DNA of 64,000 nucleotides from Bactrocera neohumeralis (GCF_024586455.1 NC_065920.1:74144215-74208214); one strand, 5' to 3'. Shown: positions 12,736 through 23,824, numbered from the stretch's first letter. Made by a program: numbers and translations. The notes: a model not told the origin generated them from the letters alone.

Positions 12736-13622
12736 CATTGCCCGACCATGAAGAAGTTAGACTAGCAATTACCAGTTTGAAGAACAACGAAGCGGCGGGG
12801 GCTGTTGGATTGCAGACCTAGCTATTCAAACACGGCGGCGAAGAACTGATAAGTAGCATGCATCAGCTTCTTTGTAGAATATGGTCGGACGAAAGCATGG
12901 CCGACGATTGGAATTTAAGTGTCCTATGCTCAATCCACAAAAGAGAGACCCTTCAACATCGCATATAAGGTTCTATCGAGCGTATTGTGTGAAAGATGAA
13001 AGTCCACCGTCAACAAACGGATTGGACCGATCAGTGCGGCTTTAGGCCTAGAAAATCAACAACTGACCAGATATTCACCATGCGCCATTTCTTGGAAAAG
13101 ACCAGTGAAAAGAGAATCGACACACACCACCTCTTCGTCGATTTAAAGCTGCTTTTGCCGCGTTGTCTGAATTTGGTATCCTCGTAAAACTAACACGGCT
13201 GTGTAAACTGATGTTGAGCAATAACAAAGGCTCCGTAAGGATCGGGAAGCACCTCGCCGAACCGTTCGATATCAAAAAGAGGTTTCAGACAAGGCAACTC
13301 TCTTTCGTGTGACTTCTTCAATCTACTCTTGGAGAAAATAATTCGAGCCGCAGAACTTAATAGAGAAGGTATCAGTGTACGGCAGTGGCGTGCGTCGATG
13401 ATACTTTGTTGGAAAGATCCGGTGGAAAAAGACCTGGCTTCGTTTGGAGTCACCAATTGACGCCATATTGCAAAAAGAAGAAACGACTGGCGCGCTGTTG
13501 TTAACTCGGTTATAGCCGTGTAAGCGGTGTCTATGGCAGTAAAGAAGAAGATATGATTGAAAGGGAGGCCCATGAGCGTCGGACTGCAGACGGTCGCACT
13601 TAGGTTATCATTAGGCCCTTTC
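12736..13622 (+). mobile_element. RTE-like non-LTR retrotransposon fragment, internally deleted
   Basis: Plus-strand frames give PDHEEVRLAITSLKNNEAAG, then HQLLCRIWSDESM, then CGFRPRKSTTDQIFTMRHF and IDTHHLFVDLK, and then GKHLAEPFDIKK. These are ordered fingers and palm motifs of an RTE/BovB-type reverse transcriptase (clade assignment uncertain). After about 13380 the sequence jumps to WKDPVEKDLASFGVTN and RRNDWRAVV, the extreme C-terminus, so the YADD catalytic box and thumb are deleted. The terminal CTATGGCAGTAAAGAAGAAG matches the 3' end of the copy at 61260. Stops and frameshifts abound. It sits inside a Helentron relic. Confidence 0.8.
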
Positions 13623-13740
13623 TTCTCTTTAATATACATATAAGTATACATATACATATATTTATATGTATGTACTTAAAAGGGTCTCCTACGTTTCCTT
13701 CTAGGCACTACAAAATTAATGTACTTTGTTTAGGGTATGA
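13623..13740 (-). mobile_element. DINE-1-like Helentron relic, copy 2, 5' part
   Basis: AT-rich TATACATA sequence leads into AGGGTCTCCTACGTTTCCTT and a weakened palindrome TACTTTGTTTAGGGTA (13722-13737). These are the segments that normally follow the CGTCACGATT block on the far side of this family, so this is the missing part of the copy interrupted at 12735. Confidence 0.75.
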
Positions 13741-14107
13741 AAACACCAACAAAAACAACAAGAAAAGCATTTTCAAATATACCGGAATAAAAGTGCGCCA
13801 ACGAAGTGGCAGATAAATGGTAGCAACAAAACATAAACAAATCGAAATAGGCGGCGAGACGCGCCAAGAGTCAAGCGGTGAGCGAGCGTTGGGTGTACAA
13901 AGAGGCAGACAGTGGCAAGCAGCTTGCAACAGTTAAGCGCATTGCATTGTAAACAACGCTAAACAGTGATTTAGTATGTGGTGTAACAGCCGCAATGACA
14001 ACATAGCAACAACAACAACTTTGTACATACCTCGATGAAAAAAGCTTGGAAGAAAATATAATTTAGATGGAAAGTGTTGCTTTGCTTTTAGTTGCTGCTC
14101 TTCAAAT

Positions 14108-14168
14108 GAGTTTATTGCTATTATTGTTATTTCTGTTATTGTTATTGTTATTTTGTTGTTGTTATTGT
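14108..14168. repeat. Interrupted TTA/TTG microsatellite
   Basis: The stretch is made almost wholly of ATT, GTT and TTG steps, giving runs such as TTATTGTTATTGTTATTTTG. It is a simple repeat with no coding role. Confidence 0.85.
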
Positions 14169-14714
14169 TGATCTCTGAAAAAATCGCTGGCTGGCAGGCC
14201 AAGAAAGCGGAAAACTATACCAGCATATGTACGCATTATATTGTTGTAGTGCGTTGTTGTTTTTGCAGCATAATATACAGCCACCTATATGTTGCAAGTT
14301 CAACAATGTTGTTGCTTTGTGTTTGTTGTTGTTTATAAACAGCGTGGCGTATGGAAAATTTCACTTGCACACGCGCTTGAACGCACACACGCGGTCCATG
14401 TGGTTGTTGTTGTTACAAATGCGTGTAATAGCAAAATAGCAGAAACAACAACAAAATCGAATGATCAAAACAATAACAAATCGTCTATATGGCAAGTTGA
14501 CGCGCAGAAAATACTGACGACTGTTGGCTGATTGCTGACTGGCGGCTGCTAGTTGTTGTTGTTGCCACTAATGTTGCAGTGATACACTTGCAAGCGCATG
14601 TGTCGCCGTTGTTGTTGCAGCAAAAATATTTTTGTAGCATACGCCATACATTTGCACTGGCACTGGCACAATTCCGCCATCAACACTTTCACTCTTCTTC
14701 ACTTCTTCACAAGG

Positions 14715-14731
14715 CACACACACACACACAC
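14715..14731. repeat. (CA)n microsatellite
   Basis: An uninterrupted CA dinucleotide run of about eight units. Confidence 0.9.
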
Positions 14732-15125
14732 TCACCGCCACGCGGATAAGCGCACATAAATAGCCGGGAGAAGTCATGCACAGACAGACGACGCATAAAA
14801 TTGATAAATAAACTGATTTTACCGTTAAACTCTGGCAAGTCACTGCGCGCCGTTGCAAGTTGTGTTGGCTGTCAGCGCCAACAGCCGACCCAGACCTGAA
14901 AACCTTCAGCGGTGTTGGCGCTCTTACATGGCAATGCGGTCTCATCAGCCGCTAATGTATGGCAGAAGGCACTGAGTACTCGCATTTTGTGGCGAATTTA
15001 TGTGTCAGCGCCGCGTGGAAAGTGAAAATTACAATATTTCCGTGTTGCAAGTGAGTGTGGAGCGTTGCAAAATATTGGATGTGTAGTAGTCGTGGTCGGT
15101 TCGTCGATCTTTCATAATCCGAAAT

Positions 15126-15366
15126 TTAATAAAAAAAAAGAAAAAAAGCTAATTTCAGTTGCACCGGTGTTATAATAACCCTTAAGAATACAAAACGTTC
15201 TTAACAAGAACTTGACATCGGTGGTGGTTGCGACAAATATGCAGCTCTTGGGGAGAAAATGGGGTGTACAAAATTTCAAATCTGAAGGACTAGTTCGCGT
15301 TTCTATAGACAGACAGACCAAAGGATGGACTAATCGGCTAAATCGAATCGTCATGATAATCTTTTA
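15126..15366 (-). mobile_element. DINE-1-like Helentron relic, copy 3, internally deleted
   Basis: The outer end reads GCTAATTTCAGTTGCACCGG followed by TATAATAACCCTTAAG (from about 15149), the 3' subterminal segment of the family. The tandem units are almost wholly missing. The copy then picks up at TTGGGGAGAAAATGG, GGACTAGTTCGCG and the AGACAGACAGACC block. It stops at 15366, exactly where a mariner terminus begins, so its 5' hairpin end is lost. Confidence 0.7.
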
Positions 15367-16160
15367 CAATTGAAAAGTCCCCGGCTTACCATAGTAAAAC
15401 ATATTTTTTTGGTAAAATTGGTTTTTTGTAGTACGATCTGTACTTTGCTTCAAATTACGCCTCATTTTTGGCGATAAGCTCTTCATTCGATGAAAGTATT
15501 CTTCCCATTGAGCATTATTTTGCGATCAGAGAATAGAAAATAGTCGCTGAGGGCCAAATCTAAAGAATACGACAGATGCGGAAGCAATTAGAAGCCCAAT
15601 CCACGATTTTTCCATCGTTTTCACTTGACTTTTACTTGGTGCATTGTCTTGGTGAAACAACACTTTATTTTTCTTCAAGTGATTTCGTCCTTCAAACGGT
15701 CTAATAACGCTAAGCGACTATTACACTGTTGATGGTGCTTTACTTTTTAAAATAGTCGATAAAAATAAATCCATGCGCCATAACCTTGCCAGCCGTCTGG
15801 TATGCTTTACCACTTTCTTGATCGGGTTTATCGTGTGAAGTCTACTTAGATGACTGTCGATTGAAATTCGTCGTGAAATGACGGAGTCGTGTTTCATACA
15901 TTGTCACATACCGACGCAAAAACTCGGGTTTGTTAAGCTTGAATATCCCAAAATACCGTTCCGAATCTTCATCTCATCGTTGTTTCTATATTCGTATATG
16001 ATATGATTTACATATTCACTTGATTTCTTTAGAGTGCTTATTATCTCGAATAACTTCACCTTACGGTCATCCAAAATTATTTTGTGGACTTTTCCGATGT
16101 TTTTGTCGGTAACAACCCCCTTTGGGCGTCCACTGGTTCTTTGTACCCAAAGCACAAAGC
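15367..16160 (-). mobile_element. Mariner relic of a third lineage
   Basis: Minus-strand translation from about 16155 runs TSGRPKGVVTDKNIGKVHKI and ILDDRKVKLFEI (helix-turn-helix region). After frameshifts come RRYVTMYETRL, FNRQSS, LFHQDNAPS and SLDLALSDYFLFSD. These follow the order of a mariner transposase. The first catalytic Asp of the usual TMDET is Tyr; the second (HQDN) and third (SDY) are kept. The outer end CAATTGAAAAGTCCCCGG begins right after a TA at 15365-15366 and looks like a terminal inverted repeat. The N-terminal side beyond about 16160 and the matching second end are not seen, so the copy is truncated. Confidence 0.8.
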
Positions 16161-16164
16161 CGAA

Positions 16165-18075
16165 TTAAATCCTGTAGTTGCTTGCCTACAGCACCAGGGG
16201 AAAAAACAAGTCAACGTTAATAATACTGTACTCCGTGTCAACATGGGTCTTGAAGTTTCCCACCGAACACCTACACATAGAGAGTGGCAGGTAAATTTCA
16301 ACTTATCCAGAATCGACCACGATGCATCAAACATATACATAAGTATGTAGTATAACTTACATGCTATGAGTCTTCGCATGATTCTAACTACCTCTTTGCA
16401 TGCCCCATGAAACCAACGCGCATAACGCCGCTTTCTATATTGTCCGACACCATCTGGACCCATCGTTAGTTGATTTCGATAACAATTAACTTGAGTATTT
16501 CTAAGCTAACACAGCTAAGGTCTCGACATTATTTCAGAAACCGGGGTGTATTATCATTTTACCTTGAATGGATTTTGAAAAATTGCTATTTTCTAATGCT
16601 AGACCCACTAATTACTCGTAGTTTGGTAGGTTCGCCATGGTTCTAGGCTCCTAAAGCACTTCTACAACTAACAGCAAGCCACTTTAGCGGTGTTCCTGAG
16701 CTCTCTTTATTATTAAAAAGATTTATATTTGCGATAAATCCTATAGAAACGCGTCTCCTATGCTCTCCAATAAATTACTCACATGCCAGCTTTCTTTAAA
16801 TCACCCGTGACGTCATTAATAACTGCATAAATCAGCTTATTAAATGAGCGCTCATACTTCATAGCCATTCATGGCCAACATTTTGACGTCATTATGTTGA
16901 AAATGCGTAAATGCTGCACGTGACATATGGTGAGTATGTAAGAGACACACTCGGCTATGCACCTGCTGGGCCACTAATGACGTCACAGAAGTGCGAGCGA
17001 GTTCGTTGCAGCGAAATAGCGGTGTGTTAGAGCGAGCACGGGTATTAACATAACATTTTATGATAGAGTTATACAACATTTGACGACAGCAACAAAAAGT
17101 GACATAACATTCGTGGTATAGTTTCGGGAGTGCGAGCGTGCAGCTCGTTGCTCAGCAATTCATTGCGCAACTCGACAGTTATTTGACTGCTTTTGCAGGA
17201 ATTGGTGCGCTCAGAGAGTGCGTACAAGTGAGAGATAGAGAGAAAAGTCTATGCTCCATGCTGCAAAGGATAATCGCATAAATTTTCGCGCTCTCATAGA
17301 GGATGCTGCAGCAGTGTCTTGTGGCAGCTGCTCACTCACACCTGATACACATTAACACTTTATCGCTCTCCTTCTTTTCCTCCTGCCCTTTGATTTTAGC
17401 ACAGTTACGCACCTCGCACATACGGCCTTGTGTTGTTGCTTTACTTGTATGTATATAATTTCCCCTTTTGTCCAATATGTGTGTGCGAAAAGTGTCCTTA
17501 TACAATGTTGCCATATTTTCGAAAATATTATACTATGCTCTCTCCTTCTCCCACCAAATACATAGATATGCTGCGTGATTTTATGTACAGCACCGTTCTA
17601 GCTATTAGTTGTTGTATTTGACAATGAAAGACTGCTCAAAAATATCCTTGAACTCAACTTTCCCCGAGGTTACCTACTCTAACTGCCTTTCACGAATGTT
17701 TCTCTCCAATATGCTCATTTTAGTAGTACGCAGTTTGCCATTGTCCATAGCCTTGTGCTTTTTCGGGTATATTTTGGCCTTCTTTTTCAAACAGTCGGCA
17801 GGTCAGCAACGCGTAGCACTTACTTTGGGGTATACTTGTCTACACACAGACATTGCTCCAATAAAGGGAATCTGATAATAAGGAAGCAAAAGCAACAGTT
17901 CGGCAGACCCGTTGAGGAATTGAAGGTAGGAAGCAGGTTATAAGGGGTCACGTACGATGAGGACGGTGAACTAGTGGCATAGTTATGAGAAGATAAAATA
18001 TCTTAGAAGAGTCGCTTGGCTCGTGGGCTTTGATAATATTCCACTTTTTACTAGATAGATAAATAGAAAATAATT
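16165..18075. other. Non-coding DNA, no gene seen
   Basis: Opposite-strand frames around 16077-16463 overlap the end of the mariner relic and are not recognised beyond it. 16850-17350 is less AT-rich, with several TGACGTCA-like segments (AATGACGTCACAG near 16977, TTGACGTCAT near 16881), which resemble CRE-type half sites but prove nothing alone. I see no RNA gene. Confidence 0.45.
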
Positions 18076-18079
18076 TAGG

Positions 18080-18330
18080 TTTTGCACTGCGACCTATGGT
18101 CTATTATGCCCTCTCCTATATCACGTATGGTAACGAAGGTTCAGCACTTTGAATAATTCCAGGAGCTTGCTGAACGCGATGGAAGCGATGTGATCCCTCT
18201 CTACGTATATGTATAGACCTTAGGACCTTGAGCCTGCTTTTACAAATTGCTTGGCAATCTAGAATCAAATGTTCTGGAGTTTCCTGTTCTATGTCGCATA
18301 ACCGGAGGTAAAGCTGCTTTTATCTACAAC
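18080..18330 (-). mobile_element. Non-LTR retrotransposon 3' tail
   Basis: Minus-strand frame reads LCDIEQETPEHLILDC then QAICKSRLKVL and, further on, ASIAFSKLLEFFKVLNL. This is the Cys/His zinc-knuckle and terminal helix region that closes the second reading frame of insect I/R1/Jockey-group elements (E-T-x-E-H-L-x-x-x-C). The first Cys region carries a stop. It is followed by a likely 3' untranslated end near 18090 (GGTCTATTATGCCCTCTCC on the plus strand). No RT part remains. Confidence 0.7.
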
Positions 18331-18334
18331 AGGT

Positions 18335-20550
18335 CACAATTTTGAGCTTCGGTTTTCGGTTCAAAGTTTTGTACGATGTATAGTGATCCGGTGTCGAGCT
18401 GATTTAAAATCATTACTTGCTCATTGTTGTGTTAGAAGGCTTATAAGTTTTGAAGACGTTTTGGACCTCTGGATCAGAAAACCAATGTCCCTTCAACAGA
18501 TAACTGAACTCTTCATTTTTGTCATCATTTTCCTACCGGCTTCAAAATTCATTTACAACTTCATTAAAACACGCACTCATGTATTCATGGAAACTGTACA
18601 TATGTATGTACTAGCTTTACAGCCCATTACCAGGGTTGGGACCATGAATTCACTTTTGGTGGCATTTATGCTGTTGTCATGACAACAGACAGGCGCGCTC
18701 TCAACCATATACGGCGCTTCTTGACCAACACAACAACAATATTGGTGGCAACATCATGGCATAGAGGCAAAGGAAGAAAAAAGTTGTAATGAAGGTCCGA
18801 AGAATAAAAGTGAGAAAATCAAGGAAAAATGAAATAAGCCAAAAACAAAATTAAAGTGATAAGAAAAGCGAGAATAAAACTGTTGACAATCCGCAACAGA
18901 GAGTAATGAAAAATAAATCGATTGAACAGCATTGATGTATACTATATAGAAATATACGATATATCTCTGTGTGTGCTCGGATTGACAGTTGGATTAAGGA
19001 CTTGTCGGCGTCGTGCTGCCTTCGCTGGTGTCTCAGTCACTTCCGCAGCTTAGTGTTGAGCTCTGCCACACAGCTGTTCCACTTGTTGTTGTATTGCTTC
19101 ATCAATGCCGACATCCTGCTGACAACGTGCTGATGTGTTGTTGTTTTGGTGTAGTTCTTAAAGCGCTCGTATAGCAGAGCTTTTATGCTTAATTTAACTG
19201 AAATGTTTACGCATCTTATGTTAACAGTTCATTTCGTTTTAGTAGCCATTTGAGATTTTACGGTACCGTTATTCACTAATACATGCCCACTATATGTGTG
19301 TGTTTCGGCACAAGGACAATATTTCTCCTCATCTCTTTTCGCACGTGCGATACGTCAACGTCCGTCGGTTTTCACTTCCGCTTTGATGGCCTTTCGTGAA
19401 GGCGGTTGTGGGGGAGTGTCGGAGTTAAGCGTTCAATAGACATAAAAATGAAGCTATTTACTAAGGAAATGCTTGTGTGCGATTATCTTATCCTAAGCGA
19501 AGCTTTCTTTGCATGAAATTTCTAGAAGAAGAGGCAAAGAATTGGTAGAGACGCCCAGAGACCGTTGCTGTCAGCCACACAGATGTTGATGTTGATGACT
19601 CATCGTCAGCTATTTACATAATATCTATCTTACATCAAATACCAATTTAGGAATGTAACAATAATTCCGAACCGGCAGCTTGCCTGACAACAGGGTTGTA
19701 ATCGTTGAGGTCACAAATATTCGTGCACTTAGTAATTTGATACCATGATTACGCTAATGAGTAAATATGTTGTGACAATATACTCAAAATATATACACTT
19801 ATTAGAAGAGTAAGCATTGTGTGTCGTACTTAAATATTGACAGTATATTTAATATGACCGGATGTGGTCACTTAAATTGCAAAAATATAAGGGTTATTTC
19901 CGACTAACGGACAACTAAATCATAATTATGTATGGACGACAGCTTTAAGAGATTAAGTAGTTATTCTTTCATCTCTCCTCAACCACTCTTCTATCTTCAA
20001 TCTAAAGTAGTGCTCCAAGAAGATTGTTAAAACATTTAGAAGGGAAGCTGGCTTCCTTATAAGTCGATAAAATTTTATTTCAGATATTTGTGTTCCAAAA
20101 GTTCATTGCTCTTTAGAACGCTCTTGTAGACAATTATAACGCAAATCCTATTATCATAATAACTGGTCTTAATATCATTAATCTTCAAATACTATTGCAA
20201 AGTTCCTCATAGAAAGCTCTTCAAGGAGACTAATGCTGACTTAAGTGCTTCCTTTTTAGCACACTAATTCATTCGAACCCGTTTCCTAATTTCAGAACCA
20301 CGTGGTACATAGGTAATTCAGATATATATCGTGATCTTCACATAAAAAAGGTTCGGAAAGTCATTCACTAAACGGCATCGAAACATGTCACAAGGTAACA
20401 AAATCATATAAATGCTGAAGCTCGACAACTAGGAGAGACTAGAAATAGCACACGCGTTTCATGACCTTCTAAAAAAATAATGATTATTATAATATTTAGT
20501 TGTTTAAACAAGAAAGAGCTTCTTTCAATATTTGCAGCCAATAACTACAC
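18335..20550. other. Non-coding DNA, no gene seen
   Basis: 18690-18930 is A/C-rich; the rest is ordinary AT-rich sequence. No protein frame, RNA gene or transposon landmark was recognised. Confidence 0.5.
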
Positions 20551-20554
20551 ACTC

Positions 20555-20983
20555 AGCAGGTGACATCATCTGGGTACCCAGGAAATGAAAAGGCAGACAA
20601 ACTCAACCCTCGCTTGGAGGCAATTGCAAACACAACTCTTCTAAGCTACCCAGACAATTCAGCTCTTTCAAACGTTGCTTGAAGCAAGGGACCCGAGCGG
20701 AACACCTCCTGTCTTAGAACACAAGCAACACAGGATATATCATAAAGTTATTTTGGGGTAGTATTGATGTTGGATAGACATAAAAGTTCCTGCTTCTAGA
20801 AAATAACATTGTAGGGGTTATCAAAGGGCACCTACCGCCATTTTCAGAAAATAGGAAAAGTGAAGAAACGGAAGCTGAAACATTACCAAATCTATTTATA
20901 TGCCCAGCCTTCAGCCGGATGAGACCGGATATATTTCACGGCTACCAGCAACTTCAAATTTTCGGAGAATATTCTCAAATATA
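20555..20983 (+). mobile_element. Non-LTR retrotransposon 3' fragment, cut by mariner
   Basis: Begins with IWVPGNEKADKL, the closing RNase H motif (usually WVPGHxGIxGNExAD, here with a short deletion). It continues to VIKGHLPP, a TEAETLPNLFICPAFSRMRP stretch and DIFHGYQQL, the zinc-knuckle tail. Stops lie between these blocks. The DIFH tail matches the fragment at 2360-2490. The fragment ends at the TA dinucleotide (20982-20983) that borders the intact-ended mariner, so the mariner most likely inserted into it. Confidence 0.7.
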
Positions 20984-21012
20984 CATTGTGAAAAAGTAAC
21001 CCGGAAATTATA
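20984..21012 (+). repeat. Left terminal inverted repeat of mariner
   Basis: CATTGTGAAAAAGTAACCCG followed by GAAATTATA, imperfectly complementary to the right end, with a two-base indel and a few mismatches. It directly follows TA at 20982-20983. Confidence 0.85.
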
Positions 21013-21174
21013 ATTAAATTTGCCAGGTAAATGATATTTAAAAATGTATTTTGCTAAGTTGGTAAGACAGTCTAGAATAAGTATGCCAAATATGATATGA
21101 GCGCGATCATATCACCAGTTTTTTTACAGGAGCTGCAAGTCAGTACTCCTCAGTAGCGCGTTTCGATTTTTACA

Positions 21175-22189
21175 ATGGATAAAAATATCGAAAAAAGTAT
21201 TTGTCTCAAATTTTGTATTTCTAACCAAATTTTTTGGTCGGAATCGCTGCAAATTTTGGGAAAGGGCGGTGATTCAGTTTTATGAAAAACGCAAGCCTAC
21301 GAAGACGGTAAAGAGATCGTTGAAGACATGCCTTGTTCCGAGCGACCTTCGACCTCTTCAACTCATGAAGGTATTAAAAAAGTAAAAAGTGCCTGAAAAT
21401 CGTCAGACAAACGTTAGAGAGATGGCAAGAGGACTCGACATATCATGTAAGTCTGTTTGAAAGATTTTGGTGGAAATTTGGGTATGAAATGCGTTCTTGC
21501 TCGACTCGTCTCGATAAAGCTGAAATCTTTTCAAAAAGAGTACCGTAAACAGGTCCCTTTGGGCATACTTGACCATGCGAATTTCGATCCCAAATTCATG
21601 TAGAGCAATGCCGATAAGACATGGGCTTATGAGTTTGACAAGCAAACAAGTCAACAATCATCGGAATGGAGGGGGAAAAACGAGCCGAAAACTGAAAAAC
21701 CACCCCAAAGCCGTTAAAAAATCAAGGTTATGCTCACTGTCTTTTCGATATTCTTGGTTTGGTGCACAATCAATATTTTCCGGAGGGACAGTTGGTCAAT
21801 AAGCAGTTCTACTTGACCGTATTGAGGCGTTTGCAAGAGAACATCCTGCGAAAAGAGCCAAAATTGTGGAAGAACAATTCATGGATTTTACGCGGTGATA
21901 ATGAACCATGGCATTGAGTCACGATTGTGACGGAATTTAAAACCAAAAACGCAATGAATACCATCGATCAACCTCCGTATTCACTAGATTCGGCTCCGTG
22001 TTGTTGTTCCTTGTTTCTCAAGTTGAAATTGCCGCTCCGTGGAAGACGTTTTCAGTCCATTGAAGAGATAAAACAAAGGTGCTGAAGGCCATCCCAAAAT
22101 GTGCTTATGAAAAGGGTTTTGAGGACTGCAAAAATCGTTGGCATAAGTGTATTACATCTGGTGGGGATTACCTTGAAGGCGAAAAATAA
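21175..22189 (+). pseudogene. Mariner transposase pseudogene (DD34D family)
   Basis: ATG at 21175 opens MDKNIEKSICLKFCI; the reading frame ends in YLEGEK-stop at 22187-22189, the usual C-terminus. Landmarks in order: LARLVSIKLKSFQKEYRK, ADKTWAYEFDKQTSQQSSEW with the first catalytic Asp at 21613, FFDILGLVHNQYFPEGQLVN, LWKNNSWILRGDN with the second Asp at 21897, TIDQPPYSLDSAPC, LPLRGRRFQSIEEIK and NRWHKCI. The third catalytic Asp, expected at codon 22002-22004 (APCD in intact relatives), is Cys (TGT). The usual GDET has become ADKT. There are several in-frame stops and at least one frameshift near 21748. The product would be inactive. Confidence 0.9.
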
Positions 22190-22225
22190 ATAGTGATGAA
22201 TAATTAAATATTTCGCTTTTTATTT

Positions 22226-22254
22226 ACAATTTCCGGGTACTTTTTGTCACAACG
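22226..22254 (-). repeat. Right terminal inverted repeat of mariner
   Basis: Read on the minus strand, CGTTGTGACAAAAAGTACCC followed by GGAAATTGT, pairing with the left end at 20984-21012. It is followed on the plus strand by TA at 22255-22256. Confidence 0.85.
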
Positions 22255-22259
22255 TATGT

Positions 22260-23405
22260 ATATTCGATATCTGCAAAACCAAAAATTAAATTTTTGAAGT
22301 TCACAAATGGATATGAGAGTAAAGATATTGAATGAAGTTGTACAATAAGTGATTATTTGGGGCGGTTTGGCTGGTCGCTTGATAAGGTAAACTTATTTTA
22401 AATATACATATGTATATATATATATATTTCTCAATGAAATGGTTATAAATCGCTTGTATTAGGAAAAACATCTCTGACCACCAATTATATGCCTTAGAAT
22501 GAAATAACTTTATGAAATTTTAGAATTCCCAGCCTTGAGTTGGCAACGCATAACATTATCGTACGTCGTACGTCGTATATCGTGTACGTATGTATATAAG
22601 CAACTGATATCACTTTGTTGCATGCGAGTAAGCATGTCCGCATTCGCACAAAAAAGTAAAAACACAAAAAACAAACAAAAAAACACCAGACGTTTGAACG
22701 ATTTACAGGCGTGTAGCCGCATATTTGGCGTTTTTTCCGCTTCTATGTGTAAACATATTTTCATATACATATCTACGCCTATAAGACTAAATTTGTATGT
22801 GCAACAATTTCGCCAACAATGCTGCTTGCCACATGCTAACACGGCAACATTCCTATTGTGTTTTAACACATGCATTGCTTGTAAATAATTTACAAAGTAT
22901 CTACTAAGTTTATATGAATTAAATAGCCACAACACATGTGCTCGTGTGTGTGTGTGTGTGCTTGTGAGCATGCAAGTTGAGGCAATTAAATGGCAGCGGA
23001 CAGCCGGATAGTTGTGGGCTAATCGGCGCCTTGCGCGCTCATTCCTAAACTGGCGTTGAGTTGTGATGATTAAAAGCACATAAAAACATTTAAAAACACA
23101 CACACATCTGCATTTATTTATAGAAAAATACAAGCACTTTTTTCTTACGCGCACAAAATCCATGTTGCTCATACGCCTTGTCCGACAGTCCCACCTCCCT
23201 TTGCTTATTTTTTCAAGCAACACGTGTTTGTTGTTGTTGTTGCTGTTTATGTTGCTAGCATGATTTTGGTTACTTTTTAGTTGCTTTAAATTGTTTTCGT
23301 TGTTGTTCGCTTTAATCGCGTGCTCTGCTCCGGCGCTGCTTCGTACGAGTACGCGTGAGCAAGTTCAGGAAAATATTCCAATCGGTCGCTTGAAGCGTGA
23401 CGGTC
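22260..23405. other. Non-coding DNA with simple repeats; no gene seen
   Basis: GTACGTCGTACGTCGTAT at about 22560-22577 is a short direct/palindromic repeat. A (GT)n run lies at 22944-22960 and TTG triplets at 23226-23245. The longest open frame of the window (minus 22510-23223) falls here, but its translation is biased and unlike any family I know. Confidence 0.5.
22944..22960. repeat. (GT)n microsatellite
   Basis: An uninterrupted run of GT units. Confidence 0.85.
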
Positions 23406-23410
23406 AATGA

Positions 23411-23432
23411 TCAGCGCGTACGCGGTGCTGCT
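23411..23432 (+). repeat. 22-bp GC-rich segment, donor copy
   Basis: TCAGCGCGTACGCGG plus GTGCTGCT, containing the palindrome CGCGTACGCG. An exact copy lies at 23771-23792. This one is embedded in unrelated flanks, so it looks like the source. Confidence 0.8.
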
Positions 23433-23760
23433 AGAAAGCCCAACGAATGGCTAGCTCTACTCAGTACATGTGCGGGTATATATATTTTTATTTATGTACT
23501 ATATATTCGCGAACCAGTGGGTAATAATGTGGAAAAAATTCTAAAATTTTGCAGTATTTACAACTGCCTGCAATTATTTAAATTGTTTGAAAAAAATTTT
23601 GTGCAGCTTCAACATGCCATATTTCTTACTGGAAATTCTAACCAGAAAATATAAATTAGTACCTTGAATTTTTCAGTTATTGTTAACTAAATATACTATA
23701 GTTCCCTTAATTGAAGCGAAAAAATTATTAAAACACCATTAGAGTATATTAAGTTCAGCA

Positions 23761-23801
23761 TTCATCAAGTTCAGCGCGTACGCGGTGCTGCTTCATCAAG
23801 T
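23761..23801 (+). repeat. 22-bp copy flanked by a 10-bp direct repeat
   Basis: The GC-rich segment found at 23411-23432 recurs exactly at 23771-23792. It is flanked on both sides by TTCATCAAGT (23761-23770 and 23792-23801, sharing one base). This is the pattern of a templated filler insertion at a repaired break, although a tiny target-duplicating insertion or assembly error could look similar. Confidence 0.75.
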
Positions 23802-23824
23802 TGTTTATGAATCAAACTGCAACT

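Larger units (their letters stand above)
13741..15125. other. Non-coding DNA rich in microsatellites
   Basis: Interrupted TTA/TTG/TTGTTATTG repeats fill 14108-14168, scattered TTG triplets continue to 14630, and a (CA)n run lies at 14715-14731. The long frames here (for example minus 14568-14945) translate to low-complexity Cys/Val-rich or Asn-rich strings and are not credible genes. Confidence 0.6.
20984..22254 (+). mobile_element. Mariner element with both ends preserved
   Basis: The left end starts CATTGTGAAAAAGTAACCCG; the right end, read inward on the minus strand, starts CGTTGTGACAAAAAGTACCC. These imperfect inverted repeats of about 28-30 bp face each other and are each flanked by TA (20982-20983 and 22255-22256), the mariner target duplication. 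Length is about 1.27 kb, normal for the family. The transposase inside is broken (see the separate entry), so the element could only have moved with outside help. It interrupts a non-LTR tail. Of all mariner copies in this window it is the best preserved. Confidence 0.9.

Noticed and set aside
13190..13657. 155-codon minus-strand frame
   Set aside because: Antisense shadow of the RTE-like fragment, whose plus-strand frames carry the recognisable motifs.
22510..23223. Longest open frame in the window, 237 codons on the minus strand
   Set aside because: Biased Cys/Arg/Tyr composition, partly a translation of GT and TTG repeats, with no domain, no splice context and an opposite-strand frame overlapping it.
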